Below are positions 36,744 through 45,403 of a stretch of DNA of 64,000 nt, one piece after another. The notes beneath the pieces are model-generated. The model saw only the letters and a list, made by a program, of their open reading frames with translations, did not search any database and was not told where the DNA came from. This DNA comes from CALEMW01 sp964343835 (GTDB lineage Bacteria; Krumholzibacteriota; Krumholzibacteriia; LZORAL124-64-63): assembly GCA_964343835.1 (NCBI GenBank), contig CAYFKR010000020.1, positions 1-64,000 on the forward strand. Reading direction: 5' to 3'. The position numbers and the translations under genes are program-made. Each line of letters opens with the position of its first letter. Within the stretch, counting starts at the first letter, position 1.

Positions 36744-37745
36744 ATGCGCATCGCCGTCGTCGGCGCCACCGGACTGGTGGGCCGCACCATGATCCGTCTG
36801 CTGGAGACCCGCCCCTGGGCGGAAGCTCCGCCGCGCCTGCTGGCCAGCGCCCGGTCGGCCGGATCGACGCTGCCGTTCCGCGGCATCGAGGTGACGGTGG
36901 AAGACGTCGCCGGCTTCGATCCCGCCACGGTGGACCTGGCCCTGTTCAGCGCCGGCGGCGCGTTGAGCCGCGAACTGGCGCCCCGTTTCGCCGAGGCGGG
37001 GACATGGGTCGTGGACAACTCGTCGGCCTGGCGCATGGACTCCGATACCGCCCTGGTGGTGCCCGAGATCAACGCGGCCGCGTTGCCGGCAGCCCCGGCC
37101 ATCGTGGCCAATCCCAACTGCTCCACCATCCAGATCGTGATGGCCCTGGCGCCCCTGCACGCCGCCTTCGGCCTCGAATCGTTCCACGCCGCCACCTACC
37201 AGTCCGTGAGCGGGGCCGGGGCTACGGCTCGCCACGCCCTGCTCCAGCAGATCGACGCCCGTCGCCCGGACCATCCGGAAGCGGACCTGAAGCCCAGCGA
37301 CGCAGGACCGTTCGGACGACCAGTGGCCTTCGACGCCGTCCCCGCCATCGGCGCCGCCCTGGACGACGGCTCCTTCGAGGAAGAGGCCAAGGTCGTCCGC
37401 GAGTCCCGCAAGATCCTCGGCCTGCCGGACCTGAAGGTGAGCTGCATGGCCGTGCGCGTCCCGTCGTGGAACGGTCACGGTGCAGCAGTTCGGGCCGTCT
37501 TCGCCAACGACGTGGACCGCGACCGGGCCCTGACGGCCCTCGAGGCGTTCCTGGGCGTGACGGTGACCACCTCGCCCCACGACTACGCCGCCCCCTCGGC
37601 CGCCTCCGGCCGCGACGACGTCTTCGTCGGCCGCCTGCGCACCGACCCCGACGACCCGTGCGCCCTGACCTTCTGGGTCGCCGCCGACAACCTCCTGAAG
37701 GGCGCGGCCCTGAACGCCGTGCAGATCGCCGAGGCCCTGCGGTGA
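36744..37745 (+). CDS. asd: Aspartate-semialdehyde dehydrogenase
   Basis: 333 residues, ATG preceded by GGAGGA. It reduces aspartyl phosphate to aspartate semialdehyde for lysine, threonine, methionine and diaminopimelate. The N-terminal NADP-binding motif is VVGATGLVG (5-13); the catalytic cysteine is C126 in NPNCSTIQ, and H245 in NGHGAAVR is the general base. SGAGATARHALL is the family substrate loop. Length is normal. The stop overlaps the GTG start of truA (GTGA). Confidence 0.95.
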   Translation: MRIAVVGATGLVGRTMIRLLETRPWAEAPPRLLASARSAGSTLPFRGIEVTVEDVAGFDPATVDLALFSAGGALSRELAPRFAEAGTWVVDNSSAWRMDSDTALVVPEINAAALPAAPAIVANPNCSTIQIVMALAPLHAAFGLESFHAATYQSVSGAGATARHALLQQIDARRPDHPEADLKPSDAGPFGRPVAFDAVPAIGAALDDGSFEEEAKVVRESRKILGLPDLKVSCMAVRVPSWNGHGAAVRAVFANDVDRDRALTALEAFLGVTVTTSPHDYAAPSAASGRDDVFVGRLRTDPDDPCALTFWVAADNLLKGAALNAVQIAEALR

Positions 37746-38539
37746 GCCGCACCGTCCGCATCGACCTGGCCTACGACGGCGCGGGCTTCCACGGCTGGCA
37801 GATCCAGCCGGAGCTGCGCACCGTGCAGGGCATGCTGGCGGCCATGCTGGAGCGCCTGCTGGGCCGCGAGGCCACACCGACGGGCGCCGGCCGCACCGAC
37901 ACCGGCGTCCACGCCCTCGGCCAGACCGCCCACTTCGGCGGCCTCAACGAGGACGAGACCGGGCGTCTGATCCGGGCCCTGCCCGGCGTCGCCCCCGACG
38001 ACATCCGCATCACCCGCGTCGTGGAGGTGTCGCCGGCCTTCGACGCCCGCTTCTCCGCTCGCTGGCGCCGATACGAGTATCGCCTGGCCCTGCGCGACGA
38101 CCTGTTCCGCCGCGGCACGGAGTGGCAGCTTTCCGGCGTCGACCTGGACCGCGACGCCATGGACGCGGCCTGCGTCCACCTGCTGGGCAATCACGACTAC
38201 CGCAGCTTCTGCAAGACGTCGTCGTGGAAGGAGACCAACGACTGCGACGTGAGCACTGCCCGCTTCGAGTGGTCGGACGACGGCGCCGTCTTCCACGTGA
38301 CCGCCGACCGCTTCCTGCACCACATGGTCAGGACCCTGGTCGGCACCCTGGTCGAAACGGGGCAGGGCCGACGCGCCCCCGACGACCTGCCCGCGATCAT
38401 CGCCGCCAAGGATCGGAGTGCGGCGGGAACCATGGCCCCCCCTCAGGGATTGTACCTGGCCGAGGTGGGCTACCCGGACGAGCTGATGGATCCCGGCTTC
38501 ATGCCGGATACGGACCCCCGAACCGAGGAGACCCCATGA
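37742..38539 (+). CDS. truA: tRNA pseudouridine(38-40) synthase
   Basis: 265 residues. The catalytic aspartate is D53 in GAGRTDTGVHA, the TruA signature; YDGAGFHGWQ at 11-20 and FLHHMVRTLVGTL near the end are also typical. It begins with GTG at 37742 overlapping the asd stop, with no strong ribosome site of its own, so translation is coupled. Its stop overlaps the ATG of the next gene. Confidence 0.95.
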   Translation: MSRTVRIDLAYDGAGFHGWQIQPELRTVQGMLAAMLERLLGREATPTGAGRTDTGVHALGQTAHFGGLNEDETGRLIRALPGVAPDDIRITRVVEVSPAFDARFSARWRRYEYRLALRDDLFRRGTEWQLSGVDLDRDAMDAACVHLLGNHDYRSFCKTSSWKETNDCDVSTARFEWSDDGAVFHVTADRFLHHMVRTLVGTLVETGQGRRAPDDLPAIIAAKDRSAAGTMAPPQGLYLAEVGYPDELMDPGFMPDTDPRTEETP

Positions 38540-39183
38540 AGTTCTTCATCGACACCGCCGACCTGGACGAGATCCGCGACGCCAAGGCCATGGGCGTGCT
38601 CGACGGCGTGACCACCAACCCCAGCCTCATGGCCAAGGCCGGCCGCACCGACACCGACGCGCTCCTCAAGGAGATCTGCGACATCGTGGAGGGCCCGGTC
38701 AGTGGCGAGGTGGTGGCCCTGGACGCCGACGGCATGATCGAAGAGGGCAAGCGCCTGGCCGCCCTGAGCGAGCACATCGTCGTGAAGATCCCCACCACCA
38801 TCGAGGGTCTGAAGGCCTGCCGCGCCCTGGCGGACGACGGCATCGACGTGAACATGACCCTGGTCTTCTCCAGCAACCAGGCCCTGCTCTGCGCCAAGGC
38901 CGGTGCGGCGTACGTGTCGCCCTTCGTGGGCCGCCTGGACGACATTACCGCCGACGGCATGCAGCTCATCCAGGACATCTGCGAGATCTACGAGAACTTC
39001 GAGTACCCCACGGAGGTCATCGTGGCCAGCGTGCGGCACCCCGAGCACGTGGCCCAGTCGGCCCTGCTGGGCGCCGACGTGGCGACGATCCCCCACAAGG
39101 TCATCAAGCAGCTCGTGAACCATCCCCTGACCGACAAGGGGCTCGAGGCCTTCATGGCCGACTGGAACAAGCTGCAGGGTTAG
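38536..39183 (+). CDS. Transaldolase / fructose-6-phosphate aldolase (TalC/FSA type)
   Basis: 215 residues, the short form of the transaldolase family. FIDTADLDEIR at the start, GVTTNPSL (24-31), the Schiff-base lysine K84 in VVKIPTT and YVSPFVGRLDD are all intact. It either transfers dihydroxyacetone units in the pentose phosphate pathway or acts as an aldolase; sequence alone does not decide. It overlaps truA by ATGA. Confidence 0.92.
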   Translation: MKFFIDTADLDEIRDAKAMGVLDGVTTNPSLMAKAGRTDTDALLKEICDIVEGPVSGEVVALDADGMIEEGKRLAALSEHIVVKIPTTIEGLKACRALADDGIDVNMTLVFSSNQALLCAKAGAAYVSPFVGRLDDITADGMQLIQDICEIYENFEYPTEVIVASVRHPEHVAQSALLGADVATIPHKVIKQLVNHPLTDKGLEAFMADWNKLQG

Positions 39184-39211
39184 GCCCGCGCGCGGGCGAG
39201 GAGGAACGGAC

Positions 39212-40420
39212 ATGACGAGGGCACCGGTCTGGACGGGCGTGGTGATCGGCTTGCTGGCGGGCATGCTGCTGGGAGCGGCGTGGCTGGTGGGACGCAATTC
39301 GGCGGGCGTGGCGACGGGCGGCGGTTCGGCGAGGCCGGACACCGTCTACGTGGCCCAACCCGCCGTCCACGTGGAGAATCCCGACGACATGGGCCGTCGC
39401 AACGCCGTGGTCCGGGCCACCGAACTGGTGGCCCCGGCCGTGGTGAGCATCAACGCCATCGACACCCGCGTGCTGAGCCGGGCGGTGGTGCCCAGGGGCA
39501 TGGAGTTCTGGGAACGCTTCTTCCCGGGCTCGTTCCCCCGCCAGCAGTTCGAGCACGACTTCTCGAGCCTCGGCTCCGGCGTGATCATCTCGCCTGACGG
39601 CTACGTGCTGTCCAACGTGCACGTGGTGGAGAACGCCGACCGCGTGGTCGTGACCCTCAACGACGGCCGCCAGTACGATGCCGAAGTCCTGGAGATCGTG
39701 AAGAACTGGGACCTGGCCCTGCTCCAGATCCAGGGTGCGGAGGGCGGCCTGCCCTTCGCTCCCATGCACGACGGCACCGACCCGCTGTACATCGGCGAGT
39801 GGGCCATCGCTATCGGTTCGCCCTTCGGCTACCTGCTGGCCGACACCCAGCCCACCGTCACCGTCGGCGTGATCAGCGCCCTCAACCGCGACATCAAGAG
39901 CCAGCAGGGCGAGCAGACCTTCCTGGGCATGATCCAGACCGACGCCGCCATCAACCCCGGCAACAGCGGTGGCCCGCTGATCAATTCCCGGGGCGAGGTG
40001 ATCGGCATCAACACCTTCATCTTCACCGAGAGCGGCGGCAGCATCGGCCTGGGGTTCGCGGTGCCGGTGTCGCGGGCGCGGCTCATCGTGGACGACGTCC
40101 GCGAGCACGGCCACTACCGCCGACCCTGGTCGGGCATCAACATGCGCCTGCTCAACCAGGACCTGGCCAGCGCCTATGGCCTGGACCGGGCGGTCGGGTT
40201 CGTGATCCTGGCGGTGGAGGAGGGGTCGCCGGCCTGGAAGGCGGGCCTGCGCTCCAACGACGTCGTGTTCAGCTTCAACGGAGTGGAGCTGTCGGACATG
40301 GACACCATCCGTCGCTTGCTGTACGAGGCCACGGTGGACTCGGAGCTGGAGTACATAGCGGATCGGAACGGGGAGCGGATCACCGGGACGATCCTGTTGG
40401 AGGAAGCGCCGAGGCGTTGA
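39212..40420 (+). CDS. DegP/HtrA-like serine protease with one PDZ domain
   Basis: 402 residues. A single N-terminal membrane segment (about 9-27) anchors it, leaving the protease outside the cytoplasm. The trypsin-like triad is H137 (SNVHVV), D167 (NWDLALL) and S252 (NPGNSGGPL). One PDZ domain occupies about 300-390, with GSPAWKAGLRSNDVV. This DegS-like architecture suits envelope quality control or signalling proteolysis. GAGGAGG precedes the ATG. It is 28 nt after the aldolase gene and is followed by a perfect hairpin. Confidence 0.92.
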   Translation: MTRAPVWTGVVIGLLAGMLLGAAWLVGRNSAGVATGGGSARPDTVYVAQPAVHVENPDDMGRRNAVVRATELVAPAVVSINAIDTRVLSRAVVPRGMEFWERFFPGSFPRQQFEHDFSSLGSGVIISPDGYVLSNVHVVENADRVVVTLNDGRQYDAEVLEIVKNWDLALLQIQGAEGGLPFAPMHDGTDPLYIGEWAIAIGSPFGYLLADTQPTVTVGVISALNRDIKSQQGEQTFLGMIQTDAAINPGNSGGPLINSRGEVIGINTFIFTESGGSIGLGFAVPVSRARLIVDDVREHGHYRRPWSGINMRLLNQDLASAYGLDRAVGFVILAVEEGSPAWKAGLRSNDVVFSFNGVELSDMDTIRRLLYEATVDSELEYIADRNGERITGTILLEEAPRR

Positions 40421-40447
40421 TCCCCCAGATGACGACGACGATTCCGC

Positions 40448-40472
40448 GGCACGCGCCCTGCAAGCGCGTGCC
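40448..40472 (+). terminator. Hairpin after the protease gene
   Basis: A perfect 9-bp stem, GGCACGCGC with GCGCGTGCC, loop of seven; no T-run. Confidence 0.55.
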
Positions 40473-40529
40473 GTAGCATATGGTGTATCCAGGGGATGGC
40501 CGATGACATTGTTGCCCACGGGGAGGGGC

Positions 40530-40558
40530 TTGACGTTGAATGCTTGTTGTTATACAAT
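40530..40558 (+). promoter_or_regulatory. Strong sigma-70-like promoter of the Fic operon
   Basis: TTGACG (40530-40535), 17-base spacer, TACAAT (40553-40558). This is the closest match to consensus in the window and lies in AT-rich DNA unlike its surroundings. Confidence 0.7.
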
Positions 40559-40609
40559 CACAGCAGTATGTATAATAGCGTTGCAGCAAAGGAAGCCGAG
40601 TATAATTAG

Positions 40610-41779
40610 ATGAAACCTGCGGAATTCGGGCCCAATCACCCGGGAGAGCTCATTCGAAGTGAGTTGGGATATTGGGCATTCGTCCCGGCTCCTCTGGAAC
40701 CGGTGCTGACACTGGACATCCAGATAGTCAGTGCTCTCTCAGCTGCAGATCGCGCTCTGAGCGAACTCGCAGGAATCGCACGAACACTCCCGAACCCCAA
40801 TCTTCTCATCCGCCCCTTCATGCGTCGTGAAGCGGTGCTGTCCAGTAGGATCGAGGGAACTCAAGCCTCGTTATCCGACCTGCTGTTCTTCGAGGCGGCC
40901 GGTTCGAGTGAACCTGAGATTGCCGATGTCCGTGAGGTAGCGAACTACGTTCGTTCTCTCGAGTACGGCCTCGACCGGCTGAACGACTTTCCGCTGAGCT
41001 TGAGGTTCATTCGGGAGATTCACGAGCGCCTCATGCAGGGGGTAAGGGGAGAAGCGCAGACTCCTGGAGAGTTCCGCAGGTCCCAGAATTGGATAGGTGA
41101 GCCTGGCTGTACATTGATGGATGCCAAGTTCGTGCCTCCACCCGTCGATGAGATGAACGATGCTCTCAGGGCGTTCGAGCAGTACCTGCATGCCGAATCC
41201 CCGACGCCACCGCTCATTCGGATGGCCATGATTCATTACCACTTCGAGGCGATTCATCCGTTTCTGGACGGGAATGGGCGCGTCGGTCGTCTGCTGATCG
41301 CGATATTGATGCGGGAGTATGGTCTGCTCTCTCAACCAATGCTCTATCTGAGCGCGTTCTTCGAACGTCATCGGGACAAATACTACGATTTTCTGCTGCG
41401 TGTGAGCCGTCAGGGTGACTGGCGCTCCTGGATCAAGTTCTTCCTGGTCGCGGTCGAGGCCCAGTCCCGTGACGCGATCACGCGGTCGGACGCAGTCCTG
41501 TCGTTGTGGGGCGAGTATCGCGAGAGGCTCCAGGAAGCCAGGGCTTCGGCTCTACTGCTGAGTCTCGTCGATGAGTTGTTCTCGTTCCCGGCGACGACGA
41601 CGAAAACCGCATCGCAAACGCTCGGCGTTACGCAACGCTCCGCACAGTTGAACATCAACAAACTGGTCGAAGCCGGAGTACTGGAAGAAGTGACAGGCAG
41701 GAAGCGTAACCGTATCTATGCAGCGAGGGAAATCATCTCGATGGTGGAGAGAGGAGAGATCGATGGTCCCAAAGCCTGA
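40610..41779 (+). CDS. Fic family protein (AMPylase-type) with winged-helix C-terminus
   Basis: 389 residues. The Fic motif HPFLDGNGRVGR (216-227) is complete. An N-terminal inhibitory motif, SSRIEG (S78, E82, G83), fits the [S/T]-x-x-x-E-[G/N] element that keeps class II Fic enzymes switched off. After the Fic fold, a C-terminal winged-helix-like region (TASQTLGVTQRSAQLNINKLVEAGVLEEV) suggests DNA binding. The likely activity is transfer of AMP onto a protein; target unknown. G+C is lower than in flanking genes, it has its own strong promoter, and it overlaps a small ribbon-helix-helix gene, all consistent with an acquired module. Confidence 0.9.
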   Translation: MKPAEFGPNHPGELIRSELGYWAFVPAPLEPVLTLDIQIVSALSAADRALSELAGIARTLPNPNLLIRPFMRREAVLSSRIEGTQASLSDLLFFEAAGSSEPEIADVREVANYVRSLEYGLDRLNDFPLSLRFIREIHERLMQGVRGEAQTPGEFRRSQNWIGEPGCTLMDAKFVPPPVDEMNDALRAFEQYLHAESPTPPLIRMAMIHYHFEAIHPFLDGNGRVGRLLIAILMREYGLLSQPMLYLSAFFERHRDKYYDFLLRVSRQGDWRSWIKFFLVAVEAQSRDAITRSDAVLSLWGEYRERLQEARASALLLSLVDELFSFPATTTKTASQTLGVTQRSAQLNINKLVEAGVLEEVTGRKRNRIYAAREIISMVERGEIDGPKA

Positions 41780-42026
41780 CGCGCAAGTATCAAGCGAGAG
41801 AGTGACGATCTCATTGGCAAGTGAATCACTCGATCTGGTCGATGCTGCCGCAGCTCGCATCGGAGTCACTCGCCGTGAATACTGCCGCCAGGCTGTGATG
41901 GCGTATCTCAAGGTACACGATCGGGTCGTTGATACGTCAACCCTGGATGACATCTACACTGACCCTGACGACTCGATGCTGGATCCACTGCTGGACGAGG
42001 CTCAGGCATTCTCAGTGCTCAACTAG
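41763..42026 (+). CDS. Small ribbon-helix-helix (CopG-like) protein
   Basis: 87 residues from the ATG at 41763, which has GAGGAG upstream; it overlaps the end of the Fic gene by 17 bases. SERVTISLASESLDLVDAAAARIGVTRREYCRQAVMAYL matches a ribbon-helix-helix DNA-binding domain; the acidic C-terminal tail (about 50-87) could contact a partner. Position and size suggest an antitoxin-like or autoregulatory partner of the Fic protein. This is inference: Fic systems more often use a FicA/PHD-type partner. Confidence 0.7.
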   Translation: MVPKPDAQVSSERVTISLASESLDLVDAAAARIGVTRREYCRQAVMAYLKVHDRVVDTSTLDDIYTDPDDSMLDPLLDEAQAFSVLN

Positions 42027-42055
42027 GCTTGAGATCCGTCCTGGAGCATAAGGCC

Positions 42056-42865
42056 CTACCGGAACCGATTCTTCATCCCACCCACCGACAACGTCTCCGC
42101 CGGCGCCGTGCTCCCGGCCGCCGCCGCCACCAGCGCCGCCACGAACTGCGGGCCGATGGTCTCGTTGGCCAGGGCGTTGGGGTGCGAGTCGTCGCCCGTG
42201 TGGGAGATCTCGTAGTCCCAGCGCAGCATGTTGCGGGCGTCGCTGCCGTCGTCGGGATGGGCGAGCAGGTCGAAGAAGTCGAAGTACTTCACGTTGGGGT
42301 GGCCGGTCAGGAATTCCTCGCTGCCGAGCCAGTTCGCGAAGGCGCGGGCGCGGTCGGCCTCGGCCAGGTTCGTGGCCAATCGATGGCGCGGGGGCTGGCT
42401 CATGACCAGGAAGATCTTGTCGGGGTGCTGGTCGAAGACGTCGCGGATCTCCAGGTACCAGCCCTTGCGCTCCTCCAGCATGGCGTCGCTCGTGATGTTG
42501 CTGGCCGGATAGCACGACTTGAAGGCGATGACCTCGTGGTTGCCCAGGATGGCAGTGCGCGCGGCGTTGTCGGTGGTCCACAGCACGTGGAGGCCGTCGG
42601 GGTCGGTGTTGTCGTCGGGGATGTCGTAGGTGCCCACGAAGGTGCCGTCGGGGTTGCGCAGGCCGATGTGGTTGTAGTCGTGATCCCAGAGTTCGAACGA
42701 CGTGCCGTCACGCTGATTCATCTCCGCCAGCATGGTGCGCGCATCGGCGCCCTCGAGCATGTAGCGGCCCGTGGAGTGGTGGAGGAAGAAGAGGTTGGTG
42801 GCGTCGGCGGCTGCGGCGCCGGTGGCGGCGGCCAGCAGGACGGCGATGGCGATGAAACGTCGCAA
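42056..42865 (-). CDS. Secreted SGNH-hydrolase-like protein with short C-terminal tail motif
   Basis: 269 residues. TTG start at 42865 with GGGGAGA upstream; signal peptide about 1-19. FLHHSTGRYM (28-37) could be the nucleophile block of an SGNH-like fold, SCYPASN and DDSHPNALAN would then give later blocks including a final D-x-x-H. The assignment is tentative because the classic GDSL is absent. The last ten residues, LSVGGMKNRFR minus the first, fit the tail shared with the four beta-helix proteins. Possibly a surface carbohydrate esterase; no direct evidence. No terminator is seen between it and the RHH gene, which ends 29 bases away in the opposite direction. Confidence 0.65.
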   Translation of the reverse strand: MRRFIAIAVLLAAATGAAAADATNLFFLHHSTGRYMLEGADARTMLAEMNQRDGTSFELWDHDYNHIGLRNPDGTFVGTYDIPDDNTDPDGLHVLWTTDNAARTAILGNHEVIAFKSCYPASNITSDAMLEERKGWYLEIRDVFDQHPDKIFLVMSQPPRHRLATNLAEADRARAFANWLGSEEFLTGHPNVKYFDFFDLLAHPDDGSDARNMLRWDYEISHTGDDSHPNALANETIGPQFVAALVAAAAGSTAPAETLSVGGMKNRFR

Positions 42866-42936
42866 GTCGGTCTCCCCGGATCAGGACTGGGCGGGTCTAT
42901 GTTCAGGATCGGTCGCTCGGGCCGGTCCTTGAGTAA

Positions 42937-44208
42937 TCAGCGGAAACGACGCTTGAGGTCCCCGAAGGACGTGTGCTCGTTGGGCACGCCGCAGCCGGTC
43001 TGGTCCACGGTGAGGTTCCCTTCGGCCCACTCGGCGGGCTCGGCGTCGCAGCACTTCAGCAGCACGCTCGAAGTGCCGGAGAACCAGCCCTCGGGGCCGT
43101 TCGGCGCCGAGCTGCCGGAGAACGTGCACTCGTTGAAGGTATAGGCCCCGCCGCCGTGCACGTTGGAGAAGGCGCCGCCGCGGGTCAGTGCCGTGTTGTC
43201 GATGAAGGAGCAGGCCTCGAAGGAGGCCGTGGAGCTCAGGGCCTGCAATCCGCCCCCGTTGACCCCCGCGTAGTTCCCCTGGAAGAGGCAGCCGGTGACG
43301 GTGCCGCCGGTGAGGATGGCGCCGCCGCCCACCGAGTTGGCGTGGTTGTCCACGAACTCGCAGTTGGCGAGGGTGAGCAGCGGAGCGGCCTCCAGGCCGC
43401 CGCCGTGGTAGCCCACCTCGTTGGCCTCGAACCGCGACCCGCCCACGATGGCGTTGGTGGCGCTCGCGCCGCCGCCGCTGCCGGTGTTGCACATGTTGCC
43501 GGTGAAGGTGCAGCGCTGGATGCGCACGGTGCCGCCGTCGGCCCGCAGGCCGCCGCCGGACAGGCGTGCCGCGTTGCCGGTGAAGGTGGAGTCGGCGATG
43601 AGCAAGTCGCCCTGGTCGTGGTCGAGGCCGCCGCCGGTATTGCCCGACGTGTTCCCCGTGAAGTCGCAGAACCGGACCGTGGCCGGGTCGTAGATGGCGG
43701 CGCCGCCGCCCTGCAGCAGGGCCTCGTTGTTCTCGAACCGACAGCGCTCCAGCAGCAGCCCGCCGCCCATGATGCCCAGGGCCTGGTCCAGGTGCAGCCC
43801 GCCGCCGCTGTTGTCGGCGTGATTGCCCGTGAACACGAGATCGCGCAGCGTGACGTCGGCCCAGTCGGTGAGCTTCATGCCGCCGCCGTAGGCCGCGGTG
43901 CCGTTGGCGAGGGTGAGCATCTCCACCGTCACCCCGTCCAGGAACTGGGGGCCGCCCAGCACGCGGCCGGCGCCGCCGGCGTCGATCACCACGGCCGAAG
44001 GTAGGGGGCCGGCGCCCCGCAGCGTGACGCCCGACTTGAGCTGGAGGTCGTGCTCCGCGTACGTCCCCGCCGCCACCAGCACGATGTCCCCGGATCCCGC
44101 CGCCGCGAGCGCACCGCCGATGGTGGCGTGGTCGCCGGGCACGTGGATCTGGGCGGCGCACAAGGGCGTCGCCAGCATCAGGGCCAGCAGCGGGATCAGG
44201 TATTTCAT
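42937..44208 (-). CDS. Secreted parallel beta-helix protein A
   Basis: 423 residues from the ATG at 44208, which has GGAGGT upstream and opens the signal peptide MKYLIPLLALMLATPLCA; an extension to 44463 is rejected. About a dozen rungs follow the pattern C-x-F-x-x-N-x-A-x-x-x-GGG, as in polymorphic outer membrane/right-handed beta-helix repeats. HVPGDHATIGGALAAAGSGD is the usual cap. The C-terminus has two or three cysteines and ends SFGDLKRRFR, the shared tail. No catalytic residues are apparent; probably adhesive or structural. TATACT at 44232-44227 (minus strand) may be its -10. Confidence 0.82.
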   Translation of the reverse strand: MKYLIPLLALMLATPLCAAQIHVPGDHATIGGALAAAGSGDIVLVAAGTYAEHDLQLKSGVTLRGAGPLPSAVVIDAGGAGRVLGGPQFLDGVTVEMLTLANGTAAYGGGMKLTDWADVTLRDLVFTGNHADNSGGGLHLDQALGIMGGGLLLERCRFENNEALLQGGGAAIYDPATVRFCDFTGNTSGNTGGGLDHDQGDLLIADSTFTGNAARLSGGGLRADGGTVRIQRCTFTGNMCNTGSGGGASATNAIVGGSRFEANEVGYHGGGLEAAPLLTLANCEFVDNHANSVGGGAILTGGTVTGCLFQGNYAGVNGGGLQALSSTASFEACSFIDNTALTRGGAFSNVHGGGAYTFNECTFSGSSAPNGPEGWFSGTSSVLLKCCDAEPAEWAEGNLTVDQTGCGVPNEHTSFGDLKRRFR

Positions 44209-44249
44209 GGAAACCTCCGACCCATAAGTATAGCACAGAAGTGGGAGAA

Positions 44250-45359
44250 TCACCGGTAGAGGGACTTGAGGCGGCTGAAGGACATGGTCTCGGAGGGGAC
44301 TTCGCAGCCTTCGTTGTCCAGCGTGATCGAGTGGGCGGCCCATGCGGCGGGGTCGGACGAGGTGCAGGATAGGATCACCGAGTCGGCGTATCCGTCGGGA
44401 CCGACCGGGGCCGTATTTCCGTCGAACCTGCAGTCCCGGAGGGCGAGCGCCTTCAGGGACCACACGGCGCCGCCCCTGGCGGCGGAGTTGTCGATGAAGG
44501 TGAGGTTCTCGACGGTCTCAGTGGCGAGGACGTGGAGAGCGCCACCGTCACCGGTGGCTGCGTTGTTCTCGAAGATGCAGTCATCGATGTCGATCGTCCG
44601 GGCGCTGATCGCTCCGCCGTCGTCGGCATGATTGCCTTGAAAGAAACAGCCGATCACCTTCACGTCGGCGTAGGGCCATGCACCGATGGCGCCGCCGTTG
44701 CCATGCTCGACGTCGTTGTCCAGGAATGAGCAACCCTCGATGACGACTCGAGACCTGGTGCCGGCATTGACCGCTCCTCCTCTGCCCCACCTCAGCGTGT
44801 TGTTGCGGAAGGTGGAGTCCACGATGCGAACGTTCGTGTAGTTGCCGATGCAGATCACGCCCCCGAGTTCATCGGCAAAACACTCCTCGAAGGTGCACGA
44901 CTTGATCGTCAGGTTCGTGGAAATCGACGGCGACTGACGGGATGTTACACAGATCGCTCCTCCGAAATAGCTCTCGCATTGTCTGAAGACGCAGTTCTCG
45001 ATGAGGACGTCGTCGGCCGAATCGCAGTAGAAACCACTGCCGACAGCGCTATGACCGTGATAGAGGGTGGTGTCCTTCACGACGGCGTTGCTGCACGGTC
45101 CGATGACATAGAAGACTTCCGCCATGCCAGGGTCCAGAACCACGTCCGCCGGATCTCCCGTCGCCCCCCTGACCAGCACGCCGGAGGGAAGGGGCAGCAT
45201 CCCCGTCACGTGCACCCCTGCCAGGATCGTCACCGTGTCGCCGTAGGCCGCGGAGGCGATGGCGTCGCCTAGGTAGTCGTATTCGCCGGGGTACAGAATC
45301 TCGCGGGCGTTGGTCTGACTGCCGATCAACATGATCAGGATGCAAAGTCTGAGCGTCAT
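44250..45359 (-). CDS. Secreted parallel beta-helix protein B
   Basis: 369 residues from the ATG at 45359, with GAGAGGG eight bases upstream; an in-frame ATG at 45404 lies at the end of the previous gene. Signal peptide about 1-18, then YPGEYDYLGDAIASAAYGD as the cap and rungs such as CSFLDNDVEHGNGGAIG. The end, SFSRLKSLYR, fits the shared tail. Its layout is close to that of protein C next door (both have PLPS-x-VLIRGATG-like segments), so the two are tandem paralogs. G+C is lower than in the core genes. Confidence 0.82.
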   Translation of the reverse strand: MTLRLCILIMLIGSQTNAREILYPGEYDYLGDAIASAAYGDTVTILAGVHVTGMLPLPSGVLVRGATGDPADVVLDPGMAEVFYVIGPCSNAVVKDTTLYHGHSAVGSGFYCDSADDVLIENCVFRQCESYFGGAICVTSRQSPSISTNLTIKSCTFEECFADELGGVICIGNYTNVRIVDSTFRNNTLRWGRGGAVNAGTRSRVVIEGCSFLDNDVEHGNGGAIGAWPYADVKVIGCFFQGNHADDGGAISARTIDIDDCIFENNAATGDGGALHVLATETVENLTFIDNSAARGGAVWSLKALALRDCRFDGNTAPVGPDGYADSVILSCTSSDPAAWAAHSITLDNEGCEVPSETMSFSRLKSLYR

Positions 45360-45403
45360 GCTGCACACCCTCTCGGTTCGTCGGAGCCGATGTCGTGACA
45401 TCA

